Origin: Bacteroidales bacterium Phil12
GTDB lineage: Bacteria; Bacteroidota; Bacteroidia; Bacteroidales; P3
DNA length: 64,000 nt
Direction of reading: 5' to 3'
NCBI GenBank assembly: GCA_002633275.1
Contig: NWBO01000053.1
Span: 246,649-310,648, forward strand
Positions 8,445-16,206 of the stretch are shown in pieces. A model generated the notes under the pieces. That model ran no database searches. It had not been told where the DNA came from and saw nothing but the letters and a program-made list of their open reading frames with translations. Every line of letters starts with the position of its first letter. Position 1 is the first letter of the stretch. A program made the position numbers and the translations under genes.

Positions 8445-9446
8445 ATGAATAACAAGATAAAGATAATAGCAATAATCTCGCTTTGTTGCGGTGTTATGTT
8501 TTCGTGCAGTAAAAACAAAAAGATGGATACATCAGAGGACGTAGTGAATTATAAAGAAATAAAAACGCCTGAGTTCTGTGCCGACAGCGCATATTATTTC
8601 GTTAAAACACAATGTGATTTCGGACCTCGTACTCCCGAAAGCAAGGCAGCGGAGCAATGTGCAAATTTTCTTGTTTCTTATCTTAAATCCAAGGCTGACA
8701 CTGTTTATGTTCAGGAATTTACTTCAAGACTTTATGACGGCAAACAAGTAAAAGGCAAAAACATCATCGCATCATTTAATCTCGAAGCAACAGACAGAGT
8801 TTTGCTTGCTTCTCATTGGGATTCTCGCTTGTGGGCAGACCAAGATGAAGATCCAAGCAAACATAAAACCCCAATAATCGGTGCAAATGACGGTGCAAGC
8901 GGCGTTGGTATATTAATGGAAATCGCTCGCTTGTTGAAAGGACAAAAAATAAAGCAGGGATTGGATTTAGTACTCTTTGATTTGGAAGATCAAGGGGCTC
9001 CCGAGTGGGCGGAATACGAAAATAACGACCAAACAGATTGGTGTTTGGGTTCGCAATATTGGTCGCAAACGCCACATACGGCTTACTATCGTGCAAAATA
9101 CGGAATACTTTTGGATATGGTGGGTTACAAGGATTTGCGTTTCACAAAAGAGATGCAATCAATGGGATACGCTCCTTCGATAATGAATAACGTGTGGAAC
9201 ATCGCCAAAGAATTGGGTTACGGTGATATTTTCTTAAATGATAATTACAATTCGGTAATGGACGATCACGTTTGGATAAATCATTATGCGAAAATACCAA
9301 CGATTGACATCGTACAAAATAGTGCAAACACATCTTTCTTTCCTTATTGGCACACAACAAAAGACGATATAGACTGTATAGATAAAAATTCACTTGCAAT
9401 AGTTGGCAAAGTATTGTTGGTTACGTTTTTTGCAGCCGAACAATAA
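8445..9446 (+). CDS. Glutaminyl-peptide cyclotransferase (M28-fold lipoprotein)
   Basis: 333 residues. The signal ends at a lipobox (VMFSCSK, Cys about residue 21), placing it on a membrane, probably facing the periplasm. The M28-like zinc residues are visible: Asp in IIGANDGASGVG, Glu in LFDLEDQGA and His in FFPYWHTTKDD. The block SHWDSRLWADQDED between them is typical of glutaminyl cyclases rather than of aminopeptidases. The enzyme turns N-terminal Gln into pyroglutamate. In Bacteroidota many exported proteins begin with Gln after signal cleavage, and the M64 product just upstream has Gln right after its predicted cleavage site. The two genes probably share a transcript. Confidence 0.85.
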   Translation: MNNKIKIIAIISLCCGVMFSCSKNKKMDTSEDVVNYKEIKTPEFCADSAYYFVKTQCDFGPRTPESKAAEQCANFLVSYLKSKADTVYVQEFTSRLYDGKQVKGKNIIASFNLEATDRVLLASHWDSRLWADQDEDPSKHKTPIIGANDGASGVGILMEIARLLKGQKIKQGLDLVLFDLEDQGAPEWAEYENNDQTDWCLGSQYWSQTPHTAYYRAKYGILLDMVGYKDLRFTKEMQSMGYAPSIMNNVWNIAKELGYGDIFLNDNYNSVMDDHVWINHYAKIPTIDIVQNSANTSFFPYWHTTKDDIDCIDKNSLAIVGKVLLVTFFAAEQ

Positions 9447-9502
9447 TTCGCAAAACACATATCAAAACTATAATAATAAAAAAAATTTTAAGCATAAGCA
9501 AC

Positions 9503-9937
9503 GTGCATAAATTTTTTCTTAAAATATTATTAGCAATATCGCTATTGGTTGCCACCAATAGTTGCAGTAATGATTTTGATGAGTGGGGTTATGTAAATTT
9601 CTATATCGAACCCGACACTACGGAATATTTTTACCTCAACGAAGGCAATCGCGGTTGGGAGTACTTTGAAGGTGGCAACCGCGGTATTATTGTCTTTCGT
9701 AATTCTCACTATGATTTTATGGCTTACGAACGTTCGTGCGTTACCAAAGGCTGCAAAGGACGATTGGAAGTCGATACTTCAAACAATGTTATAATTACCT
9801 GTCCAAAGTGTAAGGGCAAATGGTTGGGTTTTGACGGCTCTCCCATCGAAAACTCTTCATCAACGCGTATGCTTTTCTCCTATTGTGCTTATTATGACGG
9901 CTGGCGATTATATGTAAGGAATTGCAGTGGATATTGA
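9503..9937 (+). CDS. Lipoprotein with a Rieske-like four-cysteine domain
   Basis: 144 residues starting at GTG 9503; a lipobox (ATNSCSN, Cys about residue 21) ends the signal. The second half has two Cys pairs, SCVTKGCKG and ITCPKCKGKWLGFDGSP. The layout copies a Rieske domain, where CxH and CxxH bind a 2Fe-2S cluster, but the histidines are replaced by Cys, as in a group of small Bacteroidota lipoproteins. It may bind zinc or an iron-sulfur cluster. It follows the glutaminyl cyclase by 56 bases. Function unknown; start choice rests on the signal peptide. Confidence 0.6.
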   Translation: MHKFFLKILLAISLLVATNSCSNDFDEWGYVNFYIEPDTTEYFYLNEGNRGWEYFEGGNRGIIVFRNSHYDFMAYERSCVTKGCKGRLEVDTSNNVIITCPKCKGKWLGFDGSPIENSSSTRMLFSYCAYYDGWRLYVRNCSGY

Positions 9938-10044
9938 ATGCAATGCAAATTTCACAAAACTACTCAGGAGTTAATCGATTAGCGATACCGAAAAAACAAA
10001 AATATCAATCGTTTTAGCGATTATTGAAATCAAGAAAATAATCA

Positions 10045-10107
10045 GTGTAATCAGTAAAATAATCATTAACACTAATAAAATAGTCAGTGTGATTATTTTG
10101 CCGATTG
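10045..10107. repeat. 21-bp repeat array A4 (3 units)
   Basis: Units start at 10045 (GTGTAATCAGTAAAATAATC), 10066 (TTAACACTAATAAAATAGTC) and 10087 (GTGTGATTATTTTGCCG). It lies between convergent genes. Confidence 0.85.
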
Positions 10108-10247
10108 GTCGCATAGCAAAATCAAACAATGTTTTTCGTAAGATATTTGCTGATAAAATGGAACTAATCGGGTGATAAAAAACTTAGGTGTCTTAAAAAC
10201 GAATTTCCGTAAATGAAAATCAAAAAGTTTCTTTGGGCTATGGACAC

Positions 10248-10277
10248 AAAAAAAGCAGTCTGTTTTATGGGACTGCT
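10248..10277 (-). terminator. Terminator of the small lipoprotein gene
   Basis: AGCAGTC (10254-10260) pairs with GACTGCT (10271-10277), with a run of T on the minus-strand side. It lies 30 bases after the stop of the minus-strand lipoprotein gene. Confidence 0.85.
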
Positions 10278-10306
10278 CATTTCGCTTTTTAACTGAATCC
10301 TTTCAA

Positions 10307-10462
10307 TTATTGAACAGGAGTTTCTGCTGGAGTTTCAGTTACAGTTTCAACAGTTTCTTCAACTTGAGTTTCAGCAGCTGTTTCAGTTGCAGTTTCAGTT
10401 GCTTTGCTTCCGCATGCAGCGAAGAAGCCAGCGATTGCTAATACGAACAATACTTTTTTCAT
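10307..10462 (-). CDS. Small Glu/Thr-rich lipoprotein (51 residues)
   Basis: ATG at 10462-10460, TAA at 10309-10307. The start MKKVLFVLAIAGFFAACGSK is a clear lipoprotein signal with Cys17 after FFAA. The mature part is about 35 residues, almost only Glu, Thr, Ala, Val and Pro in a repeating ET pattern (TETATETAAETQ), acidic and surely unfolded. The gene has its own promoter (TACTTTTG, 10518-10511) and terminator, so it is a real transcription unit. Similar tiny acidic lipoproteins are common in Bacteroidota and easily missed; function unknown. Confidence 0.75.
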   Translation of the reverse strand: MKKVLFVLAIAGFFAACGSKATETATETAAETQVEETVETVTETPAETPVQ

Positions 10463-10510
10463 TTCTTAAAAAATTTTAAAATGTTTATAAATTCTTTTGT
10501 TTTAACCCCG

Positions 10511-10518
10511 CAAAAGTA
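10511..10518 (-). promoter_or_regulatory. -7 box of the small lipoprotein gene
   Basis: CAAAAGTA on the plus strand is TACTTTTG on the minus strand, matching TAnnTTTG, 49 bases before the start. Confidence 0.6.
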
Positions 10519-10637
10519 CAACAAGATTTCTTATTGCGATAATTTTTTTTATACTTTTTTTATCAATTTATTATATTAAATTGATTATCAGAGATAAAAA
10601 TTTTTCAAAATATATTTTCATCGCCTTATTTTGAGCA

Positions 10638-12659
10638 TTATTTTTGCTGTTTTATGGCATCTATTTCCTTTTTTTTGCTCAAAATCTCCTTATTTTGGTC
10701 ATTATAAACACAAAATTGTTGAAAAACTTTTTCAGCACTCTCTACATCACCGTCTTTCAAGTAAATATCAATAAGTTTAATCCACGCACGTTGCTCTTTC
10801 TTCTCTCTGCTCAAATAATCGGTGATTAAACGGATTTGACCTTGCTTGTCGTTTTGCTTAATACAATTGCCGACTTTCACACTTACCGGGTCGTAACACA
10901 GAGGTTTCATCGCAATACATTTATCTGCCCAATAATTGGAAGAATCTATCATATCCAAATGTGCATAATACGAAGCCAAACGATATTCTTTCAAACCATA
11001 ATAAGGATTGGAGTTATCAGCCAAAACAATATTGACAGCCGAACGATAATCTCCCTGTAAAGCAAACATTGCCGCATTGTTTATTGCAATAGGTTTTGTA
11101 CTCTCATCGATATTAGGCAACCACGGCATAACATTTACCCAATACGTCGGCGGAATATGGTTTTTGTTTCGAGCATTGTAACAAATTATTCTTCTGTGCT
11201 GCTCAATGGAAGAAATAAAATGACAACTCTCCACATACAAACATAAGACCATAACAACGCTTGTTGCAATCAGAACCGTCTTTGGTCTTTTCATAAAACG
11301 AATATCATTTTTCGTTTTGTTATAAACAAAAAACATCATCGCCACACTTAACGCCAAATAAATTTGATTTGATGCCCTTTCGTTGGGAAAGTTAAACAAC
11401 GCATCATTCATATAAGTTATAAGCAGCAATATTGAACACAAAGCAATCAATCTATATTGTTCTTTTGTCTTTTTACTATACATTATTTTTATTCCTACAA
11501 CAAACATCGAAAAATATAACAACACGTAAAACAATTCTCCAACCACTCCCAATTCGCTTTGCATTTCAAGAAAATCATTATGTGCATGGTCGCTGACAAC
11601 ATAATTTGTTTTTGCAGCGGCTTCAACCTGCATAATGGCAAGTTTATGATTTCCCACACCGTAACCTATCCAAGGGCTTTTCTTAATAATGTCTATCGTG
11701 TGTTCCCAAATCAATAATCTGCCTTTTGAATTGCCTTCTTCTATTGTCTTAACTCTTGCGGCAATGGTATAATTGTTTTTAACCGTTTTTGATGCGTATT
11801 TATTATAATTATAACTTATAAACCTGTTACCTGAGAAAAATCCCACGAATACAACCAAGATGACAGCAGCAATAGTTATTATATATTTCTTTCGTGCTTT
11901 GAACCTAAAATTTTGAAACAACAAATAACCCAATAGTATAATCATTTGTAGCATCAAGCCAATAAACGTGCTGCGTGCCGACAAAATCACAAGAGAAAAA
12001 CAAACGCCGAAAACCAATACCAACGAAATAATTTTCCAAACCTTTTTGTATCGAAAGATTGCATAATACAATAGCGGAAGTTTTACCAATAGACAAACGG
12101 CAAATATATTCTTGTTACCATATCCGCCATTGAGCATAAGATTTCTTCTTTGCGATATATGTAAATCAAAATAATAATAACCGATTATGCAAGTCAAAAC
12201 ATTGACAAATGTTACTACAATCGTGCAATATACCAAGACGTGAAAAGTCTTTGGAGAATTTGTAAGCATCAGTCCAATCAAGCAAGAAGATGCAAAAACC
12301 AATATCCACCTATTCCATACCGCTATGCTCTCTACTCTATTCACTGCCCAAATCATACTTATGCCCATAAACGCTATAAGAAACAAAAAAACAAGTATAG
12401 GCTTAAATCGGAAAGGATTGGCAACGGATATTTTTTGCTTAAAAACGCCTATCACAATAACAGCCAAAGCCGAAATATCAAACAATGCTATAAGAAAATG
12501 ACGTAATGACGTTACGTCCTGAACCCAAAGCGGAGGGAAGAGTTGTAAGAGTAAAAAGAAACTTAATAATATGTTCAAAGCAATATGAGAAAAGGTGTAA
12601 TTTTTGTTAAACACTGATGAATTTTTATTAAACATGGCTAAATTTTTATTAAACATCAT
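10638..12659 (-). CDS. O-antigen ligase-like membrane protein with TPR-like tail
   Basis: 673 residues from ATG 12659. Around ten to twelve hydrophobic helices fill residues 20-440. The large outer loop holds WIGYGVGNHKL and VSDHAHNDFLEMQSELGVVG, the signature of the WaaL/Wzy (O-antigen ligase/polymerase) family, which joins or polymerises glycans on a lipid carrier in the inner membrane. The last 180 residues are soluble helical repeats. The open frame reaches back to 12716, but a -7 box (TAACTTTG, 12721-12714) overlaps that point, so translation must begin later. The first Met after it lies in a 21-bp repeat array, and the first 20 residues are heptads (MFNKNLA, MFNKNSS, VFNKNYT). It is divergent from rfbD, consistent with an envelope polysaccharide role. 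Confidence 0.8.
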   Translation of the reverse strand: MMFNKNLAMFNKNSSVFNKNYTFSHIALNILLSFFLLLQLFPPLWVQDVTSLRHFLIALFDISALAVIVIGVFKQKISVANPFRFKPILVFLFLIAFMGISMIWAVNRVESIAVWNRWILVFASSCLIGLMLTNSPKTFHVLVYCTIVVTFVNVLTCIIGYYYFDLHISQRRNLMLNGGYGNKNIFAVCLLVKLPLLYYAIFRYKKVWKIISLVLVFGVCFSLVILSARSTFIGLMLQMIILLGYLLFQNFRFKARKKYIITIAAVILVVFVGFFSGNRFISYNYNKYASKTVKNNYTIAARVKTIEEGNSKGRLLIWEHTIDIIKKSPWIGYGVGNHKLAIMQVEAAAKTNYVVSDHAHNDFLEMQSELGVVGELFYVLLYFSMFVVGIKIMYSKKTKEQYRLIALCSILLLITYMNDALFNFPNERASNQIYLALSVAMMFFVYNKTKNDIRFMKRPKTVLIATSVVMVLCLYVESCHFISSIEQHRRIICYNARNKNHIPPTYWVNVMPWLPNIDESTKPIAINNAAMFALQGDYRSAVNIVLADNSNPYYGLKEYRLASYYAHLDMIDSSNYWADKCIAMKPLCYDPVSVKVGNCIKQNDKQGQIRLITDYLSREKKEQRAWIKLIDIYLKDGDVESAEKVFQQFCVYNDQNKEILSKKKEIDAIKQQK

Positions 12660-12668
12660 TTTTTCGTT
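12606..12668. repeat. 21-bp repeat array A5 (3 units), coding
   Basis: Units start at 12606, 12627 and 12648 (GTTAAACACTGATG..., ATTAAACATGGCTA..., ATTAAACATCATTT...). They form the start codon and first heptads of the O-antigen ligase-like gene. Confidence 0.9.
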
Positions 12669-12713
12669 ATCTGATTTCAAAAAATTGTTATTTATTTTTA
12701 AGAAAATTATTTG

Positions 12714-12721
12714 CAAAGTTA
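12714..12721 (-). promoter_or_regulatory. -7 box of the O-antigen ligase-like gene
   Basis: CAAAGTTA on the plus strand is TAACTTTG on the minus strand. It overlaps the most upstream possible start codon, so it decides in favour of the start at 12659. Confidence 0.6.
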
Positions 12722-12744
12722 CAACCTAAAAAAATTTTTTGTAT

Positions 12745-12752
12745 TAATTTTG
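12745..12752 (+). promoter_or_regulatory. -7 box of rfbD
   Basis: TAATTTTG, 25 bases before the rfbD start; it lies back to back with the box of the divergent gene. Confidence 0.6.
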
Positions 12753-12777
12753 CCGTAAAATTATAAATATTTTTAAT

Positions 12778-13626
12778 ATGAACATATTAGTAACCGGTGC
12801 CGATGGACAACTTGGTAACAGTCTGAGAAAAATTTCCGATGATTACAATCACAAATTTACCTTTACCGATTTTGAGGAATTAGACGTAACTTCCGAACAA
12901 GAGATAGACAATTATTTGAAAGCAGGGTCTTTTGATTTTTTGATTAATTGTGCTGCTTACACTGCTGTCGATGATGCGGAAAACAATTACGACAATGCCT
13001 TGTTGTTAAACGCTACGGCTCCGTATCTTTTGGCAAAATACGCCAAGAAATACAAAACCCGCTTTATTCATATTTCCACCGATTACGTTTTTGATGGTAA
13101 AAACAGCACTCCTTACACTCCGCAATCCCTAACTAATCCGAAAAATGTTTATGGCAACACCAAACTTCAAGGAGAAAAGAAAGTTTTACGTTGCAATAAA
13201 GATGCTAAAATAATACGTACATCGTGGTTGTATAGTGAGTTCGGCAATAATTTCGTTAAAACAATGCTTAAAATCGGAGCAACCAAAAGTTCTGTAAATG
13301 TCGTATTCGACCAAATAGGCTCTCCCACATACGCAACGGATTTGGCAAAGACCATAATGAAAATGGTAGAGCATATGCCGATAGACAGTATCTTTCATTT
13401 TTCTAATGAGGGAGTATGTTCGTGGTATGATTTTGCAAGAAAGATTATGGAGTTTAGCAATTTGAAATGCAAAGTTCTGCCAATTCTTTCCAAAGACTAC
13501 CCGACTCTTGCCAAACGCCCGTCATATAGTGTGATGGATAAATATGATATAAAATTAAATCTTCGTATCGAAATCCCACATTGGGAAGATAGTTTGAAAG
13601 AGTGCTTGAATAATATTGATGATTAA
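12778..13626 (+). CDS. rfbD: dTDP-4-dehydrorhamnose reductase
   Basis: 282 residues, normal length. The start NILVTGADGQLGNSL carries the glycine-rich NAD(P)-binding loop; HISTDYVFDG (about residues 97-106) and the catalytic YGNTKLQGEK (Tyr-x-x-x-Lys, about 125-134) are the RmlD signature. It makes dTDP-L-rhamnose, the last step of rhamnose donor synthesis for surface polysaccharide. The rest of the rml operon is not in the window. The divergent O-antigen ligase-like gene is a fitting neighbour. Confidence 0.9.
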   Translation: MNILVTGADGQLGNSLRKISDDYNHKFTFTDFEELDVTSEQEIDNYLKAGSFDFLINCAAYTAVDDAENNYDNALLLNATAPYLLAKYAKKYKTRFIHISTDYVFDGKNSTPYTPQSLTNPKNVYGNTKLQGEKKVLRCNKDAKIIRTSWLYSEFGNNFVKTMLKIGATKSSVNVVFDQIGSPTYATDLAKTIMKMVEHMPIDSIFHFSNEGVCSWYDFARKIMEFSNLKCKVLPILSKDYPTLAKRPSYSVMDKYDIKLNLRIEIPHWEDSLKECLNNIDD

Positions 13627-13657
13627 ACACTCTGTTTCACTTAAAAACACAGCCTTT

Positions 13658-14299
13658 ATGAATAGAAAGATAAAGATAATATCGATTTTTGTTTTGGCAA
13701 CGCTGCTTATGGCGTCTTGTGTGCCTGTCAATGAAGCGATAAACCACAACGGCAAACGAACATCACAAAACAGAAATCATTCTTCATCAAACAGACACAG
13801 TTCTTCAAACAAGAATAACTCGTCTTCGTCAAAAAACAATTCCTCTTCATCATCGTCCAAATCCGATGATAAGGCAAATTACAGCGATGCTGTATATCAA
13901 AACTCAAAAAACTATTTGAAAAAGCACAATACACGTTTAACGAATTATTGTATTGATTGGATTGGCACGCCTCACGTTCTTGGCGGAACAACTAAAAAGG
14001 GTGTGGATTGCAGTGGCTTTGTTTGTAATGTGTATCAAGATGTTTTTAATATAAAACTACCGAGAAGAAGTGGCGATATGGCAAAAGAAGTCAATATATT
14101 CTCGTCATACAATAAACTTAAAGAGGGAGATTTGGTTTTCTTCGGCAAAAACAATATTAACCACGTAGGAATATTTCTTAATGAAACTAATTTTATCCAC
14201 ACTTCCACTTCTAAGGGTGTGATTGTCTCATCATTAGAAGAGAAATATTGGAAAGAAAATTTTCATTCTTGCGGTCATCACCCCAAGGTCAAGAATTAA
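13658..14299 (+). CDS. NlpC/P60-family peptidoglycan hydrolase lipoprotein
   Basis: 213 residues from ATG 13658; earlier in-frame starts at 13616 would overlap rfbD and spoil the signal peptide. The lipobox is LLMASC (Cys about residue 18). Then comes a 50-residue linker of Ser, Asn and Lys, including runs of Ser. The catalytic domain has Cys in KGVDCSGFVCNVY (about residue 117) and His in INHVGIFL (about 168), matching NlpC/P60 cell-wall endopeptidases, which cut D-Glu to diamino-acid bonds in the stem peptide. It follows rfbD by 31 bases. The Ser/Asn linker probably lets the enzyme reach the wall from a membrane anchor. Confidence 0.85.
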   Translation: MNRKIKIISIFVLATLLMASCVPVNEAINHNGKRTSQNRNHSSSNRHSSSNKNNSSSSKNNSSSSSSKSDDKANYSDAVYQNSKNYLKKHNTRLTNYCIDWIGTPHVLGGTTKKGVDCSGFVCNVYQDVFNIKLPRRSGDMAKEVNIFSSYNKLKEGDLVFFGKNNINHVGIFLNETNFIHTSTSKGVIVSSLEEKYWKENFHSCGHHPKVKN

Positions 14300-14434
14300 A
14301 AAATTATTAAGTAGAACATTTTTTGATTTGTGTATTTTGCAGATAGGCATAAAATTTGTAATTTTGTGGTCTATTAATATGGATTATTAGAAATTAAGAG
14401 TTTTTGTACTCAAACCAAACATAGAAAAGACAGT

Positions 14435-15031
14435 ATGAGAAACGATATGATAAAAAAGACAGTTACATTAATTTTTCTAAGTATTATCTGTTTTAATGCC
14501 AATAGTCAGATAACTTTTATGCGTGCAGCACAAGACGGCGACGCCAATGCCCAATACAAATTGGGTAAGATGTATTCTCAGGATAACAAATACCAAAAGA
14601 ATATCGAAACCGCAGTCAAATGGTACAAGAAAGCCGCCGACCAAAACCAAAAAGACGCTGCTTTTGCCTTAGGAGAATTGTATTATCAAGGAATAGAGAT
14701 CGAAAAGAACTATCATCTTGCTTTCAAATACTTCAATCAAGCCGATACATTGGGTATGTACGAGGCTTCTTTCTGTCTTGGAGAAATGTATGAGAACGGA
14801 GTTGGTGTCAATAAGAATATTCAAACGGCTTTCAATTACTATAAAAAAGCGGCTGATAAAGGAAATCTTGCCAAGGCTATGTTCAAAACAGGTACAATGC
14901 TTTATTATGGTCAAGGTTGCAAGAAAGACATTCCTAAGGGCATTAATTACATAAAATTGGCATTCAACGAAGGATATCCGACTGCGTTGGAATTTTGGAA
15001 TAAAGAGGAATTATGGCAATACGAGGACTAA
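14435..15031 (+). CDS. Exported Sel1-repeat protein
   Basis: 198 residues. A signal peptide (cleavage near ANSQ, about residue 25; the second Met at codon 5 is equally possible as start) is followed by four to five Sel1-like repeats of about 36 residues, each with the A-x-x-x-L-G-x-x-Y-x-x-G pattern (YKLGKMYSQ, FALGELYYQG, FCLGEMYENG, FKTGTMLYYG). Such alpha-solenoids bind partner proteins. The next gene, 56 bases on, is a longer Sel1 protein, and the pair probably arose by duplication and works together. Function unknown. Confidence 0.8.
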   Translation: MRNDMIKKTVTLIFLSIICFNANSQITFMRAAQDGDANAQYKLGKMYSQDNKYQKNIETAVKWYKKAADQNQKDAAFALGELYYQGIEIEKNYHLAFKYFNQADTLGMYEASFCLGEMYENGVGVNKNIQTAFNYYKKAADKGNLAKAMFKTGTMLYYGQGCKKDIPKGINYIKLAFNEGYPTALEFWNKEELWQYED

Positions 15032-15087
15032 TCAAAACATCGTTTGCACAATATAAATAACCACAACAATTATTGAATAAAATAACT

Positions 15088-16098
15088 ATGGACATCAATA
15101 AAAGGATATTAATAACTGCTGTAATAGTTACACTGACTATAAATCTGAATGCACAAGGTTTGTTGCAGAAAGCCAAGAGCGGTAATGTGAGAAGTATGTA
15201 TGAATTGGCAAACCAATACTACAACGGCGTGGGTATGCTTCAATCTTACAAAGACGCTTTTATCTGGTACAAGCAAGCAGCAGACAAAAACAATATAGAA
15301 AGCCAGTATAAAACGGCTTATATGTACGAAAACGGACTTGGTACAGCCGAGAATTTAACCAATGCTTTCAATTATTATTTGATGGCTGCCGAAAGAGGAA
15401 ATGAAAAATCCCAAATGAAAGTTGCAACAATGTTTGACCAAGGTATAGGAACTACGAAATCAACTGCACGTGCCATGCTTTGGTATCGTCTTTGTGCAGA
15501 AAGGAATGAAGTTTTTGCTCAAAGGCGTTTAGGCGATATGTATTTGGAGGGCGACCCTGTGGAACAGAATCTACAAGAGGCTGCATATTGGTATGAAAAA
15601 GCCGTACAACAAAATGATACTCCTTCAATGGCATGTTTGGCTTATATCCTTTCTTGTAACCAAAGCGTGCGTCCTGACTATGAAAGAGCGTTGAAATTAT
15701 TGGATATTCCACTGAAAAATAACGACCCAATGGCACAATTTACTTATGCCGAACTCTTGTATAACGGCTACGAAGTAGAACAAGACAAGCAAAAAGCAAT
15801 GGAATATTACAATCTTGCCAATGCACAAGACCTGACGCTCGCTTCTGAAATGATAGCCATAGAGAAGTACAACAAGTATCACGATTTAAGTGGATTTTTG
15901 TCCATAGGTTTGAAAAAAATAACGAAAGCCGAGAGTTGGTTTATCATAGGCAGTGAATACGAAAGCGGTATTAATCTAAAAAAAGACAAAAAAGAAGCGA
16001 TAAAATGTTATAAGCAAGCCGCTGAACTCGGCAGCCTTGAAGCCGAGGAGAGATTGGCTGAACTGCAAACCAAACCTGCTAAGAAAAAAAGAAGATAA
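15088..16098 (+). CDS. Exported Sel1-repeat protein
   Basis: 336 residues from ATG 15088; an upstream TTG at 15073 is less likely. The signal peptide ends near LNAQ. About seven Sel1 repeats follow (YELANQYYNGVG, YKTAYMYENGLG, MKVATMFDQGIG, RRLGDMYLEGD, and a last KCYKQAAELGSLEAEERLAEL). The C-terminus is strongly basic (PAKKKRR). It is a partner or paralogue of the preceding gene. No catalytic domain. Confidence 0.8.
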   Translation: MDINKRILITAVIVTLTINLNAQGLLQKAKSGNVRSMYELANQYYNGVGMLQSYKDAFIWYKQAADKNNIESQYKTAYMYENGLGTAENLTNAFNYYLMAAERGNEKSQMKVATMFDQGIGTTKSTARAMLWYRLCAERNEVFAQRRLGDMYLEGDPVEQNLQEAAYWYEKAVQQNDTPSMACLAYILSCNQSVRPDYERALKLLDIPLKNNDPMAQFTYAELLYNGYEVEQDKQKAMEYYNLANAQDLTLASEMIAIEKYNKYHDLSGFLSIGLKKITKAESWFIIGSEYESGINLKKDKKEAIKCYKQAAELGSLEAEERLAELQTKPAKKKRR

Positions 16099-16206
16099 GC
16101 AAAACTCATCGTCTTTGCGGTAACGCATAATTGTGTTTGATTATTCGGTTTTGCGACATCAAACAATAGCAGAATTTCAAAAGAACAAATTATAATAACA
16201 TATACA

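Larger units (their letters stand above)
9938..10306. other. Gene-free stretch between convergent genes
   Basis: Holds a three-unit 21-bp repeat array (10045-10107), a short AATCG/CGATT palindrome near 10006-10021, and the terminator of the small lipoprotein gene (10248-10277). Nothing else recognised. Confidence 0.7.

Noticed and set aside
10101..10306. tRNA or other structured RNA
   Set aside because: No T-loop or cloverleaf pairing was found in this or the other gene-free stretches.
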